This document shows positions 15,121 to 24,228 of a stretch of DNA of 24,862 nt, piece by piece. The notes below the pieces were generated by a model that searched no databases, was not told the origin of the DNA, and saw only the letters and a list, made by a program, of their open reading frames with translations. A program made the translations under genes and the position numbers. Source of the stretch: an uncultured Clostridium sp. (GTDB lineage: Bacteria; Bacillota; Clostridia; Lachnospirales; Lachnospiraceae); contig CALELW010000200.1 of NCBI GenBank assembly GCA_937902905.1, positions 1 to 24,862 on the forward strand. The letters run 5' to 3'. Positions within the stretch are counted from its first letter, which is position 1. Each line of letters begins with the position of its first letter.

Positions 15121-15708
15121 TCAACGTTTGATATTTCCCTTCTCGATATTTTCTTCAATAATCTGTTTGGTAATTTCATATAGTTTCTCCGAGCCAAGAC
15201 GTGTTTTATTTTGTCTGCCGTACACCTGCTCTGCACAGACCTCATGCCTTCGCCAGTCCCCGCCATCGTTGCTGTTATTTAACATAAGCGGCTGCAAATT
15301 ATCCATCGCATGGGCAAACTTCGACTCCGGCGTGGCAAACTCTTCAAATTCGTCGAAAAGTGCCATAAGCTCTTCTTTTTGTTCCTCCGGCAAAATAGAA
15401 AAAATTCGTTCTTTCGCTGCATCTTCACGGGCTTTCTGCGTCTTTAACGCTTCCTCATCATACGCGTAGGTATCCCCCGCATCAATTTCGACAATATCAT
15501 GAATCAGACACATAAGCATTACTTTTGCAATATCAACCGGTTCGTTCGCATATTCCTTCAAAAGATACGCCATAATCGCCATATGCCAGGCATGCTCCGC
15601 ATCATTTTCATTACGTCCGTGCCCGGAAAGGTGAGTCTGTCTGAAAATATTTTTCTCTTTGTCAATTTCTAAAGCAAAATCAAGCTGGCGCTTTAATCGT
15701 TCCTCCAT
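15121..15708 (-). CDS. HD-domain phosphohydrolase (YfbR/HDDC2-like 5'-nucleotidase)
   Basis: A 195-residue HD-superfamily protein. The metal ligands are visible: H39 in DAEHAWH, the HD pair H70-D71 in CLIHDIVEIDAGD, and a late aspartate in AHAMDNLQPL. This order fits the HD_3 / YfbR / HDDC2 group, which dephosphorylates deoxynucleoside 5'-monophosphates in the cytoplasm; the exact substrate is not fixed by sequence. GGAGG lies eight bases before the ATG. It has its own promoter in the gap after the GH115 gene, so it need not depend on the xylan-related transcript. Confidence 0.88.
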   Translation of the reverse strand: MEERLKRQLDFALEIDKEKNIFRQTHLSGHGRNENDAEHAWHMAIMAYLLKEYANEPVDIAKVMLMCLIHDIVEIDAGDTYAYDEEALKTQKAREDAAKERIFSILPEEQKEELMALFDEFEEFATPESKFAHAMDNLQPLMLNNSNDGGDWRRHEVCAEQVYGRQNKTRLGSEKLYEITKQIIEENIEKGNIKR

Positions 15709-15747
15709 TACTTAATCCTCCGTCAAATCATTTATTTTGATACGAAA

Positions 15748-15776
15748 ATAGTACCACTCATTTTTGCTTTCGTCAA
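15748..15776 (-). promoter_or_regulatory. Promoter of the HD-domain gene
   Basis: Minus-strand -35 TTGACG (15771-15776), 17-base spacer and -10 TACTAT (15748-15753), between the GH115 stop and the HD-domain ATG. Confidence 0.65.
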
Positions 15777-15798
15777 TTTGGTATAATTTCCTATTTAT

Positions 15799-18690
15799 TT
15801 ACACTGAAAAATAACTTTCCGGTGGTGCCAAATACGTCTTTTTCACTGCCTGCTTTTTCTGATATAATACAATTTTCTCTAATAAGATATTAGCATCAGC
15901 CGCAAAAAACCGAAACGTGTTCTTTCCCTTTTGCACCGTCACCTTTTGCTTAATTATGCGGATATGATTAGTCACACCACTAGCCCACACGGTATTCTGC
16001 CACTCAGCAAAATAAGACTCATCTACCGCATCAAACCATCTTTTTTCGTCTTTGTTGATTTGGAAAAGTCCACGCATTGTTCCTTTTTTTATCAACGGAT
16101 TGCGCGGTGCCAAATACAAATGCAGTTCATATTCTCCTCCCTCCTCGGAATAAAAATCATATTCCACATAGGGTCTATTTTTTTCTTTCTCCCAGTTTTT
16201 TGTAACCGGAAAAGATTTAATGGCATCTGATGTACGCCCCAGTCGTTTTATCACCTCAAAGCTGCCGCCTTTAACACCTGCTTTTTTCGTAAAATGGCTG
16301 GCATCCATACAAATATAGCCCTCATTTTCCATGAACATACCTGTTCTTTCCAGCGCAGAATTTCCTTTTGCTTTCACACATACTTCCGACCATGTGGTAT
16401 CACCATTTTCAAATTCAAAGTCCAACCTTACTTTTGCCGTTTCTTCTCCACTTATTTTTTCTTTCCTGCATGTCAGTACCAGCGTACTTCTAGCTTCTTT
16501 TTCAAGACATGATTTTCCCACCGTCTGTGAAACAAACAGCCATGGTTTGTTACAGGAAACCTTAAAGGTAAACTCTTTGTTCCCTCTGCTGTCAATATCA
16601 AGTAAAATTTTGTCACAATCAGGCCGTCTCATCTCTTCATTGTAAAGTGGAGCTCCATCCTGCCAATGTGCGCCTAAATGATAAGCAGAATTTCCCCGGA
16701 AACTAACTACGATTTTCCCTCGCGGAATCGGATTTACCATTCTTATCTGAGGATATGTCCAGTCATTATCATCCCAGTTACGAAATCCGGTATGTGCTGA
16801 ATCCATCATATGAACCCATTTGCCATTTTCCATGCCATGAAACTGCCTAACATACTTCCAGTCTGCTTGTATTTTCTCCCGGATGTGAAATCCCGCTTCA
16901 TTAGCTGCCAATACACCTCGCTTTGCAAGGTCTCTATTTTCTGCCGCGTATAGATTCAACTCAATCATATTGCATGAAGCCATAACCGGATAATAAATCA
17001 TACTTTTATACGCGGGCATCACTTGTTCCGGAAGCATTTTATGCAATTTTTCCGTGCGTTCCATCACATCTTTCACCTTTGCAAACATGCGCTCCCGCTC
17101 GCGGTAATCACATTGATACACGGTCTCGTTCAGAGACTCCGGCAGACGCATACTCGTCAGCATCATCGAATCCTCCAATATCTGACATATTTCCTCTTGC
17201 TGCATAGCAGAAGCTGCCGCAAAACACATTTTTATCCAATTTTTCGTAAATATCTCAACACTATTCAGATTTGAAATCCCCCATGTGTCATAATCATAAG
17301 CGAGATTCATAAAAAAACTTAATGGGTATTCTTTCCCTTTGATATCCCCCACATTCACAATCCACATGCTTTTTACGCCATACTCATATGCCATTGTCAT
17401 CTGTTCCCAGGTCCTTACAAGATTAACATTGCCAAGCCATTCATAACTATAAGGAGCACCATGATAATCAAAATGATAATACATTCCATAACCACCTTTA
17501 TGTGGTTTATCCGTTTTTTGTGGAAGCGAACGCACCTGGCCATAATTATCATCGCTCAAAAGCCAGATGGCATCATCCATGCCCTCAAAATCACGAAGTC
17601 CTTTACACGTTTCATCACCGTAGAAGAAATCCTCTACCTCCTTATAAATTGCAATCATGCGAGGCACTTCATTTACCGGCTTTTCAAACTCTTCTTCAAT
17701 AAGCCGGTTCTGTGCACGAATTGCCTTCTCAATCACCTTTATGTTCTCACTAAGACTGGTATCCTCACTCATCAATAACGAATCATCTTCCCCTCGCATC
17801 CCAATGGTTATTACATTTTCATACGGTCTGCATCTCTTTAATCCATCCCGCCAAAACTCTGTAATTGCAGCGGCATTTGTTACAAAGCTCCATGTATTAT
17901 CCGTCCCATACTTCTGATATTGTTTCTGCCATTCCATACCGGCTCGGCCTAACGGTTCATGATGGGAAGTTCCCATGATCACACCATACTCATCAGCCAG
18001 TTTAGCACTTTCTAATCCCTTACCATCTTTCCAAAAAGAACTGCGCCACATAGCAGGCCACAAATAATTTCCTTTTAAGCGCAGCAACAATTCAAATACA
18101 GGCTCATATGCATTTTTATTAACATCCCCATAATGCGCAGTACACCATTTTCCAAAAGCCGGCCATTCATCATTTATAAAAAAACCACGGTACAAAACGG
18201 AAGGTTCTTTTGAAATAATTTCCTTGTCAAAGGTAAGAATCAATTCTTCTTTCACAGCCGGTTTAACATCTCCCCAAAATACAAGAGGAGAAACACCGCA
18301 CAACTCAGATAAATGAAACATTCCATAAATTGCTCCCCTCTTATCACTTCCCACGATTATAAGTGCCTTTTCAATTTGTGAAGCCTCTGCAAAAGGATGC
18401 TCCACCACTTGCATTAGGTAACATTCTCTTTTCCCTTTTATGTCTTTTTCACTAATAATTCCCTGCTCTACAAATCGGGAAATTTCTCTGCTTTTTCCAT
18501 AAACTCCAGCAAAGACAATCATTGATGCAGATTCATTTTCAATTTCTTCCACAACTTCTGCCTTTTTCCCTGTAACTAATTGAATATCTGATGCTACTGT
18601 ATGTGCCACTCGCAAAATACCTTTTCCCGCATCTTTTTCCACATATAAATTACAAACTTTTCCATCTTTGCAAACACTAAATTTATTCAT
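15799..18690 (-). CDS. Glycoside hydrolase family 115 (xylan alpha-1,2-glucuronidase)
   Basis: A 963-residue GH115 protein. Layout: N-terminal alpha/beta domain (about 1-165), catalytic barrel (about 165-500) with YRGFFINDEWPAFGKW, LKGNYLWPAMW, MGTSHHEPLGRAG, IGMRGEDD, LLSDDNYGQVR and YHFDYHGAPYSYEWLGN, a helical region, then a C-terminal beta-rich domain (about 780-955). GH115 enzymes release glucuronic or 4-O-methylglucuronic acid from xylan or its oligosaccharides. There is no signal peptide, so it should act in the cytoplasm on imported oligosaccharides. AGGAGG is eight bases before the ATG. It is divergent from an AraC-type gene that probably activates it. No other xylan genes are in the window, so transport and backbone cleavage must be encoded elsewhere. 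Confidence 0.94.
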   Translation of the reverse strand: MNKFSVCKDGKVCNLYVEKDAGKGILRVAHTVASDIQLVTGKKAEVVEEIENESASMIVFAGVYGKSREISRFVEQGIISEKDIKGKRECYLMQVVEHPFAEASQIEKALIIVGSDKRGAIYGMFHLSELCGVSPLVFWGDVKPAVKEELILTFDKEIISKEPSVLYRGFFINDEWPAFGKWCTAHYGDVNKNAYEPVFELLLRLKGNYLWPAMWRSSFWKDGKGLESAKLADEYGVIMGTSHHEPLGRAGMEWQKQYQKYGTDNTWSFVTNAAAITEFWRDGLKRCRPYENVITIGMRGEDDSLLMSEDTSLSENIKVIEKAIRAQNRLIEEEFEKPVNEVPRMIAIYKEVEDFFYGDETCKGLRDFEGMDDAIWLLSDDNYGQVRSLPQKTDKPHKGGYGMYYHFDYHGAPYSYEWLGNVNLVRTWEQMTMAYEYGVKSMWIVNVGDIKGKEYPLSFFMNLAYDYDTWGISNLNSVEIFTKNWIKMCFAAASAMQQEEICQILEDSMMLTSMRLPESLNETVYQCDYRERERMFAKVKDVMERTEKLHKMLPEQVMPAYKSMIYYPVMASCNMIELNLYAAENRDLAKRGVLAANEAGFHIREKIQADWKYVRQFHGMENGKWVHMMDSAHTGFRNWDDNDWTYPQIRMVNPIPRGKIVVSFRGNSAYHLGAHWQDGAPLYNEEMRRPDCDKILLDIDSRGNKEFTFKVSCNKPWLFVSQTVGKSCLEKEARSTLVLTCRKEKISGEETAKVRLDFEFENGDTTWSEVCVKAKGNSALERTGMFMENEGYICMDASHFTKKAGVKGGSFEVIKRLGRTSDAIKSFPVTKNWEKEKNRPYVEYDFYSEEGGEYELHLYLAPRNPLIKKGTMRGLFQINKDEKRWFDAVDESYFAEWQNTVWASGVTNHIRIIKQKVTVQKGKNTFRFFAADANILLEKIVLYQKKQAVKKTYLAPPESYFSV

Positions 18691-18738
18691 GTTATCGTCC
18701 TCCTATCCGACATCTGCTTGTATTTTCTTTTATAATTG

Positions 18739-18801
18739 ATTATAATTCAAAATATACAAAAAACTTTCGGTATATTGCTAAAAAACTTCGTAATATTGCT
18801 A
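18739..18801 (-). promoter_or_regulatory. GH115 promoter with tandem AraC-type operator repeats
   Basis: The minus-strand -10 TATAAT (18739-18744) has no proper -35; the -35 position (about 18762-18767) coincides with the edge of two direct repeats. These read ACTTTCGGTATATTGCTA (18763-18780) and ACTTCGTAATATTGCTA (18785-18801), offset by 21-22 bases, two helical turns. A weak -35 overlapped by phased repeats is the layout of AraC-family activation. The divergent regulator gene starts 19 bases beyond. Confidence 0.7.
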
Positions 18802-18819
18802 TTTAAAGGAGAATATAAA

Positions 18820-19644
18820 ATGATACAGGAATATTCTGACGAAATCACATTTAACCTGATTTCATCCAAACAAAATTATGTAGGTGATTTTCACCTGCAC
18901 AATTTTTATGAATTATTTTTTCTGTTAGAAGGTGAAATTGACTTTTGCGTCCAACACACATTTTACCATTTGACACCGGGAAGTCTCATGCTTATCAACG
19001 ACTTAGAAATTCACAAAGCGATTAATGGGACAGAACTGCCTTACAAACGAATCTACATCCATATTCCACCTTCCTTTTTTCAAAAATATAAAGAGGAAGA
19101 TCTAAATCTTGCAGCCTGTTTTACAGACCGAATGATTGGTGAAAAAAATCTGATTTTGCTAACAGAAAACGAACAGATGTATTTTACCGGGCAATTTCAG
19201 TCAATGGCGCACGCTATGCAGAAAAAACAGGCAGGATATCATTTGCTTGTTGATACTTATTTGATTCAATTACTTTTTTTCGTCAATAACCTTTTTTGTT
19301 CTTCAGTTTCAGCTCAAACATTACAGAGCGAACCGATTGTAAAAGAAATTATGGAATACATCAGAACACATTTGCAGGAAGAGATTTCGCTCACCTCACT
19401 TTCCGATGCCTTGTCGTTGAGCAAATATCACTTATGCCATATTTTCAAAGAGCAAACCGGAACCACCATATACAATCATGTGTTGCTTGTCCGCATTGCA
19501 AAAGCAAAAGAACTGCTTCAAAACGGGAAAAATGTTACAGAAGCATGTGAACTATCAGGTTTCACAAATTACAATCATTTCATTACTACATTTAAAAAAC
19601 TAACCGGATTCACTCCAAAAAAATACGCTTCTCTTTTCCGCTAA
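18820..19644 (+). CDS. AraC-family transcriptional regulator
   Basis: A 274-residue regulator from the ATG at 18820, chosen for AAAGGAG eight bases upstream; a longer frame from 18736 lacks one and would cross the operator. Residues about 20-90 form a cupin sensor domain (DFHLHNFYELFFLLEGEID, then LTPGSLMLINDLEIHKA). Residues about 175-272 are the double-HTH AraC domain (ISLTSLSDALSLSKYHLCHIFKEQTG and VTEACELSGFTNYNHFITTFKKLTGFTP). It is divergent from the GH115 gene with direct repeats between, so it probably senses a xylan-derived sugar and activates that gene; this is inference from position. It ends at a strong terminator shared with metY. Confidence 0.93.
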   Translation: MIQEYSDEITFNLISSKQNYVGDFHLHNFYELFFLLEGEIDFCVQHTFYHLTPGSLMLINDLEIHKAINGTELPYKRIYIHIPPSFFQKYKEEDLNLAACFTDRMIGEKNLILLTENEQMYFTGQFQSMAHAMQKKQAGYHLLVDTYLIQLLFFVNNLFCSSVSAQTLQSEPIVKEIMEYIRTHLQEEISLTSLSDALSLSKYHLCHIFKEQTGTTIYNHVLLVRIAKAKELLQNGKNVTEACELSGFTNYNHFITTFKKLTGFTPKKYASLFR

Positions 19645-19650
19645 AAATGT

Positions 19651-19678
19651 AAAAAGCCAGCATCTTCGCTGGCTTTTA
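19651..19678. terminator. Bidirectional terminator between the AraC gene and metY
   Basis: AAAAGCCAGC (19652-19661) and GCTGGCTTTT (19668-19677) form a perfect 10-bp stem with a 6-base loop. The A and T runs serve both converging genes. Confidence 0.92.
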
Positions 19679-19685
19679 TGTGAAT

Positions 19686-20966
19686 TTAATCCTCTAACGC
19701 CTGTTTCAAATCAGCAATTAAATCATCTTTATCTTCAAGTCCGCAGGAAATACGAACAAGTCCTGCCGGAATACCGGCTGCCAAAAGCTGCTCATCATTC
19801 ATCTGGCGGTGTGTCGATGTTGCCGGGTTTAAGCAGCACGTTCTGGCATCTGCAACATGGGTTTCGATTGCTGCCAGTTTCAGACGTTTCATAAAACTTT
19901 CTGCCGCTGCACGGCCGCCTTTTAATTCAAAAGAAACAACGCCGCATCCACCATTTGGCAGATATTTCTGACCTAATTCATAATACGGGTCACTTTTAAG
20001 ACCGGAGTAACTTACATGCGCTACCTTTTCATGGCTTTCCAAAAATTCAGCAACCGCCTGTGCATTTTCCACATGGCGTGGCATTCTCACATGAAGAGAC
20101 TCCAAACCGAGATTTAAATAAAAGGCATGCTGTGGAGATTGAATACAGCCAAGGTCACGCATCAACTGTGCCGTACATTTTGTAATAAATGCGCCTTCCT
20201 TACCAAATTTCTCTGCATACGTGATTCCGTGATACGACTCATCCGGTGTACAAAGTCCCGGGAATTTATCTGCATGAGCCATCCAGTCAAACTTACCGGA
20301 GTCCACAATTGCACCACCTACTGCTGCACCGTGGCCATCCATATATTTTGTCGTCGAATGAGTGACAATATCAGCGCCCCATTCAAACGGACGGCAGTTA
20401 ACCGGCGTCGGAAATGTATTGTCCACAATGAGCGGAACACCGTGTGCATGTGCTGCTTTCGCAAACTTTTCAATATCCAAAACCGTAAGTGCCGGATTGG
20501 CAATCGTCTCACCAAATACCGCTCTTGTATTATCTTTAAATGCCGCATTTAACTCTTCTTCTGTACAGTCCGGAGAAACAAATGTAACATCGATTCCCAT
20601 CTTTTTCATAGTCACTTCGATTAAGTTAAAAGTTCCTCCGTAAATGCTGGAGGATGAAACAATATGACTTCCATTTTCGCAAATGTTAAAAAGCGCAAAG
20701 AAGTTCGCTGCCTGTCCGGAAGATGTAAGCATCGCTGCTGTACCACCCTCAAGTTCTGCAATCTTAGCCGCTACTGTATCATTGGTTGGATTCTGAAGAC
20801 GCGTATAGAAATACCCTTCCTCCTCCAAATCAAACAGTCTGCCCATATTTTCACTGGTATCATACTTAAATGTAGTTGACTGAATAATCGGAATCTGTCT
20901 TGGTTCTCCATTTCCAGGCGTATAGCCTCCCTGCACACATCTTGTATTTAACTTGTAATCACTCAT
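19686..20966 (-). CDS. metY: O-acetylhomoserine sulfhydrylase (MetY-type)
   Basis: A 426-residue PLP enzyme of the Cys/Met metabolism family, full length. It has YTRLQNPTNDTVAAKIAELE near residue 55, SSSSIYGGTFNL around 104, VDNTFPTP around 181 and the PLP lysine K207 in HSTTKYMDGHG. The length and the extended form fit O-acetylhomoserine (thiol)-lyase, which makes homocysteine from O-acetylhomoserine and sulfide, rather than the shorter cystathionine gamma-synthase. AAGGAG lies 9-10 bases before the ATG. The 72-base gap to pflA has no clear terminator; an extended -10 (TGATAAAAT on the minus strand, near 21007-21015) may start transcription there. I see no S-box or T-box leader, and the gap is too short for one. 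Confidence 0.93.
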   Translation of the reverse strand: MSDYKLNTRCVQGGYTPGNGEPRQIPIIQSTTFKYDTSENMGRLFDLEEEGYFYTRLQNPTNDTVAAKIAELEGGTAAMLTSSGQAANFFALFNICENGSHIVSSSSIYGGTFNLIEVTMKKMGIDVTFVSPDCTEEELNAAFKDNTRAVFGETIANPALTVLDIEKFAKAAHAHGVPLIVDNTFPTPVNCRPFEWGADIVTHSTTKYMDGHGAAVGGAIVDSGKFDWMAHADKFPGLCTPDESYHGITYAEKFGKEGAFITKCTAQLMRDLGCIQSPQHAFYLNLGLESLHVRMPRHVENAQAVAEFLESHEKVAHVSYSGLKSDPYYELGQKYLPNGGCGVVSFELKGGRAAAESFMKRLKLAAIETHVADARTCCLNPATSTHRQMNDEQLLAAGIPAGLVRISCGLEDKDDLIADLKQALED

Positions 20967-21038
20967 TTTTTGTAACTCCTTCTTTTCTTCATGTAATTTA
21001 TCTATTATTTTATCACATTTTCCAAGAATTTCCTATTA

Positions 21039-21791
21039 TTATTTTATACCGAGTATTTCCTCTGCCTCTTTTACCTGTTCCTCAGTCGGTACCGGTACTC
21101 CCTCAAGTGAATATGGAATACCAAGATTTTGCCATTTAAACAGACCAAGTGTGTGATACGGCAGAATTTCCACGCGGCTCACATTCGTCCACTCATCCAG
21201 TTTTTTTCGAAGTGCTTTCAAATCCTCTTTGCCATCGGTAAGCCCCGGAACAAGAACATGGCGAATCCACATTTCTTTTCCCATTTCATTCATTTTATCT
21301 GCCATCGCAAGAATATTTTTGTTGCTGCGGCCGGTCAATTTCTTGTGTTTTTCCTCATCCATTTCCTTGATATCTAACATTACAAGGTCTGTAACTTCCA
21401 TCAGTTTTTCAAACTTTTCAACGGTTGCCGGTTCTTCGCCATAAATACTTCCACTGGTATCTAAAGTCGTGTGAACCCCCTTTTCTTTTGCATACCCAAA
21501 AAGTTCGGTCACAAAATCAATCTGCAGCAATGGCTCGCCGCCACTAACGGTAATCCCTCCATTATTTTTCCAGTAATTCTGATATCGGTAAGCACGGTCA
21601 AACGCCTCTTTTGCCGTCTGCCAGCCAAGTCCGACATCCATTTTTTTATCTTCATCTGTGCAAATCTTCCAAGTCTCGGGATTATGACAATACCGGCAGC
21701 GCATCTTACAGCCCTGTACAAAAAGTACATACCTCACGCCCGGTCCATCCACCAGACCAAATGTCTCAATACTATGAACATATCCCTTCAT
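21039..21791 (-). CDS. pflA: Pyruvate formate-lyase activating enzyme
   Basis: A 250-residue radical SAM enzyme, the normal PflA length. The cluster motif is CKMRCRYC (C28, C32, C35), preceded by the family signature SIETFGLVDGPGVRYVLFVQG and followed by NGGITVSGGEPLLQ for AdoMet binding. It installs the glycyl radical on PflB. The start at 21791 is preferred to the longer frame (21905) because it gives the conserved MKGYVHSIETFG N-terminus and has AGAGAGGT just upstream; the longer frame would read through the terminator hairpin. It lies behind pflB with an 85-base gap containing that hairpin, so it is probably made at a lower level than PflB. Confidence 0.95.
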   Translation of the reverse strand: MKGYVHSIETFGLVDGPGVRYVLFVQGCKMRCRYCHNPETWKICTDEDKKMDVGLGWQTAKEAFDRAYRYQNYWKNNGGITVSGGEPLLQIDFVTELFGYAKEKGVHTTLDTSGSIYGEEPATVEKFEKLMEVTDLVMLDIKEMDEEKHKKLTGRSNKNILAMADKMNEMGKEMWIRHVLVPGLTDGKEDLKALRKKLDEWTNVSRVEILPYHTLGLFKWQNLGIPYSLEGVPVPTEEQVKEAEEILGIK

Positions 21792-21811
21792 AACTACCTC
21801 TCTTTCACTTG

Positions 21812-21852
21812 AAAAAGATGCACAACCGGAATAAACTTCCCGGCTGTGCATC
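21812..21852 (-). terminator. Intercistronic terminator between pflB and pflA
   Basis: In the minus-strand RNA, 21852-21840 (GATGCACAGCCGG) pairs with 21829-21817 (CCGGTTGTGCATC) over 13 positions with one G-U pair. A T-run (A12-A16 at 21812-21816 on the plus strand) follows. It starts 24 bases after the pflB stop. It looks like a full intrinsic terminator; pflA then depends on read-through or on a weak promoter after it. Confidence 0.85.
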
Positions 21853-21876
21853 CAGAATTTCTTTTGAATCTTTACT

Positions 21877-24129
21877 TTACATTCTTCCGTGGCAGGTACG
21901 TGCAATTACATCGTTCTGCTGTTCTTCGGTCAAGTCGATAAATTTAACGGCATAACCGGATACACGAATAGTAAAGTTTGCGTATTCTTCTTTTTCCGGA
22001 TGTTTCTGTGCATCCAACAATTTTTCTTTTCCAAATACATTGACATTCAAGTGATGTGCTCCCTGATCGAAGTATCCGTCAAGTACCTGAACCAAATTGT
22101 TCTTACGCTCATCCTCATTATGCCCCAATGCGTCCGGATTAATCGTCTGCGTATTGGAAATTCCATCCAGTGCCCAGTGATATGGGAGTTTAGCAACGGA
22201 GTTAAGGGAAGCAAGCAAACCATTCTGCTCTGCTCCATAACTTGGTGATGCACCAGGTGCAAATGGAGTAAATGCTTTTCTTCCATCTGGCATCATACCA
22301 GTTGCTTTACCATATACCACGTTGGAAGTAATGGTAAGGATCGATGTTGTCGGCTCGGAATCACGGTACGTATGATATTTTTTAATCTTATCAAGGAATG
22401 TACCAAGAAGCCATACACCAATCTCATCGGCACGCTCATCATCGTTACCGTAACGTGGGAAGTCTCCCTCTGTCTCAAATCCTACTACAATACCATCTTC
22501 ATTACGAACAGTCTTAACTTTTGCGTACTTAATTGCACTCAAAGAGTCAATTACATGAGAGAATCCTGCAATACCGGTTGCGAATGTACGGCGTACATCG
22601 GTATCAATAAGAGCCATCTCAGCAGCTTCGTAATAATATTTATCATGCATATACTGAATCAGGTTCAAAATATTTACATACAGACCTGCCAGCCAGTCAA
22701 GCATGCGGTCATAACTTTCCATAACCTCATCATAATCAAGGTATTCAGACGTAATCGGTTTGTAAGCCGGTCCGACCTGATTAAATTCTTTTTCGTCCAC
22801 ACCACCATTGATTGCATACAACAGTGCTTTTGCAAGGTTAGCTCTTGCTCCGAAGAACTGCATTTCCTTACCTGTCTGTGTAGCAGATACACAACAGCAG
22901 ATGGAGTAGTCATCGCCCCATACCGGTTTCATCACATCGTCGTTCTCATACTGAATGGAACTTGTGCGAATGGAAATGTCAGAAGCATATTTCTTGAATG
23001 TTTCCGGCAAATCAGACGAATACAATACCGTCAGGTTAGGCTCCGGTGAAGGTCCCATGTTCTCCAATGTATGAAGGAAACGGAAGTCATTCTTCGTTAC
23101 CATGGAACGTCCATCCATACCGATACCTGCTACTTCCAATGTTGCCCATACCGGGTCACCGGAGAACAGCTGGTTGTAAGAAGGAATACGGGCAAATTTA
23201 ACCATACGGAATTTCATTGTCATATGGTCAATCAATTCCTGTGCTTCTGTCTCTGTCAAGATGCCTTTTTTCAAGTCACGCTCAATATAAATATCGAGGA
23301 ATGTAGAAATACGTCCTACACTCATGGCAGCACCATTCTGTGTCTTAATAGCAGCCAGATAACCAAAGTAGAGCCACTGAACAGCTTCTTTTGCATCTTT
23401 TGCCGGACGGGAAATGTCATAGCCATAAATCTGAGCCATATCTTTCATTCCCTGCAAAGCTTTAATCTGCTCTGCAATTTCCTCACGAAGACGAATTACA
23501 TCATCTGTCATTGTTCCGCATCCACAGTTTGCTTTATCTTTCTGTTTCTGCTCAATCAAAAAGTCGATACCATACAAAGCTACACGACGGTAATCACCGA
23601 CAATACGTCCACGTCCGTAAGTATCCGGAAGACCGGTTACGATGTGGCTGTGACGAGCCTTTTTCATCTCCGGTGTATACGCATCAAAAACAGCCGCATT
23701 GTGTGTTTTGTGATATTCGTTAAAAATTTTATTAAACTTTGGATTTGGTGTATAGCCATAAGTTGTACATGCCTGCTCTGCCATCTTGATACCACCGTAT
23801 GGCATAAACGCACGTTTCAGAGGCTTGTCTGTCTGAAGACCAACAATTTTCTCCAAATCTTTCAATTCTTCTTTGATATATCCCGGGCCATATGCAGTCA
23901 GAGAAGATACAACCTCTGTCTCCATATCTAAAACGCCATTATTGGCACGCTCTTCTTTCTGAAGTTTCTGCAACTCGCCCCAAAGCTGATTGGTTGCATC
24001 AGTAGGGCCTGCCAAAAAGCTTTCATCGCCATCATATGGGGTGTAATTCTTCTGAATGAAATCTCTGGTATTAATCTCTTCTTTCCAGATTTTTCCTTCA
24101 AATCCATCCCATTCTTTGAACTCTTTCAT
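21877..24129 (-). CDS. pflB: Formate C-acetyltransferase (pyruvate formate-lyase)
   Basis: A 750-residue glycyl radical enzyme, full length. It converts pyruvate and CoA to acetyl-CoA and formate in anaerobic cells. The cysteine site is SICCCVSA: C412-C413 align with the catalytic pair of E. coli PFL and C411 is an extra neighbouring cysteine. FFGARANLAKALLYAINGGVDE follows it. The radical glycine is G725 in TIRVSGYAVKF near the C-terminus, with the usual ending region EEQQNDVIART. A short cysteine-containing stretch, NCGCG (201-205), lies before DDVIRLREEIAEQ. AAGGAGG precedes the ATG. Its activator follows downstream. Confidence 0.97.
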   Translation of the reverse strand: MKEFKEWDGFEGKIWKEEINTRDFIQKNYTPYDGDESFLAGPTDATNQLWGELQKLQKEERANNGVLDMETEVVSSLTAYGPGYIKEELKDLEKIVGLQTDKPLKRAFMPYGGIKMAEQACTTYGYTPNPKFNKIFNEYHKTHNAAVFDAYTPEMKKARHSHIVTGLPDTYGRGRIVGDYRRVALYGIDFLIEQKQKDKANCGCGTMTDDVIRLREEIAEQIKALQGMKDMAQIYGYDISRPAKDAKEAVQWLYFGYLAAIKTQNGAAMSVGRISTFLDIYIERDLKKGILTETEAQELIDHMTMKFRMVKFARIPSYNQLFSGDPVWATLEVAGIGMDGRSMVTKNDFRFLHTLENMGPSPEPNLTVLYSSDLPETFKKYASDISIRTSSIQYENDDVMKPVWGDDYSICCCVSATQTGKEMQFFGARANLAKALLYAINGGVDEKEFNQVGPAYKPITSEYLDYDEVMESYDRMLDWLAGLYVNILNLIQYMHDKYYYEAAEMALIDTDVRRTFATGIAGFSHVIDSLSAIKYAKVKTVRNEDGIVVGFETEGDFPRYGNDDERADEIGVWLLGTFLDKIKKYHTYRDSEPTTSILTITSNVVYGKATGMMPDGRKAFTPFAPGASPSYGAEQNGLLASLNSVAKLPYHWALDGISNTQTINPDALGHNEDERKNNLVQVLDGYFDQGAHHLNVNVFGKEKLLDAQKHPEKEEYANFTIRVSGYAVKFIDLTEEQQNDVIARTCHGRM

Positions 24130-24173
24130 TTTGTTACCTCCTTAAAAATCGCAATTTTCTATTGCCGAATGTA

Positions 24174-24202
24174 ATACTAACATTTTCTATGCCTAATTTC
24201 AA
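24174..24202 (-). promoter_or_regulatory. Promoter of pflB
   Basis: Minus-strand -35 TTGAAA (24197-24202), 17-base spacer and -10 TAGTAT (24174-24179), about 45 bases upstream of the pflB ATG. Confidence 0.6.
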
Positions 24203-24228
24203 GCATATCAATGATATTATTTCTCATT

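Noticed and set aside
20967..21038. S-adenosylmethionine riboswitch or T-box for metY
   Set aside because: The gap is only 72 bases and shows no S-box or T-box pattern.
21792..21905. N-terminal extension of PflA from the upstream ATG
   Set aside because: It would add 38 residues not found in the family, starts inside the pflB coding end and reads through the terminator hairpin. The internal ATG has a ribosome site.
22372..23931. Two long plus-strand open frames (about 225 and 286 codons) opposite pflB
   Set aside because: They lie wholly inside pflB on the other strand, have cysteine- and histidine-rich low-quality translations, and lack ribosome sites. They are mirror frames of a conserved gene.
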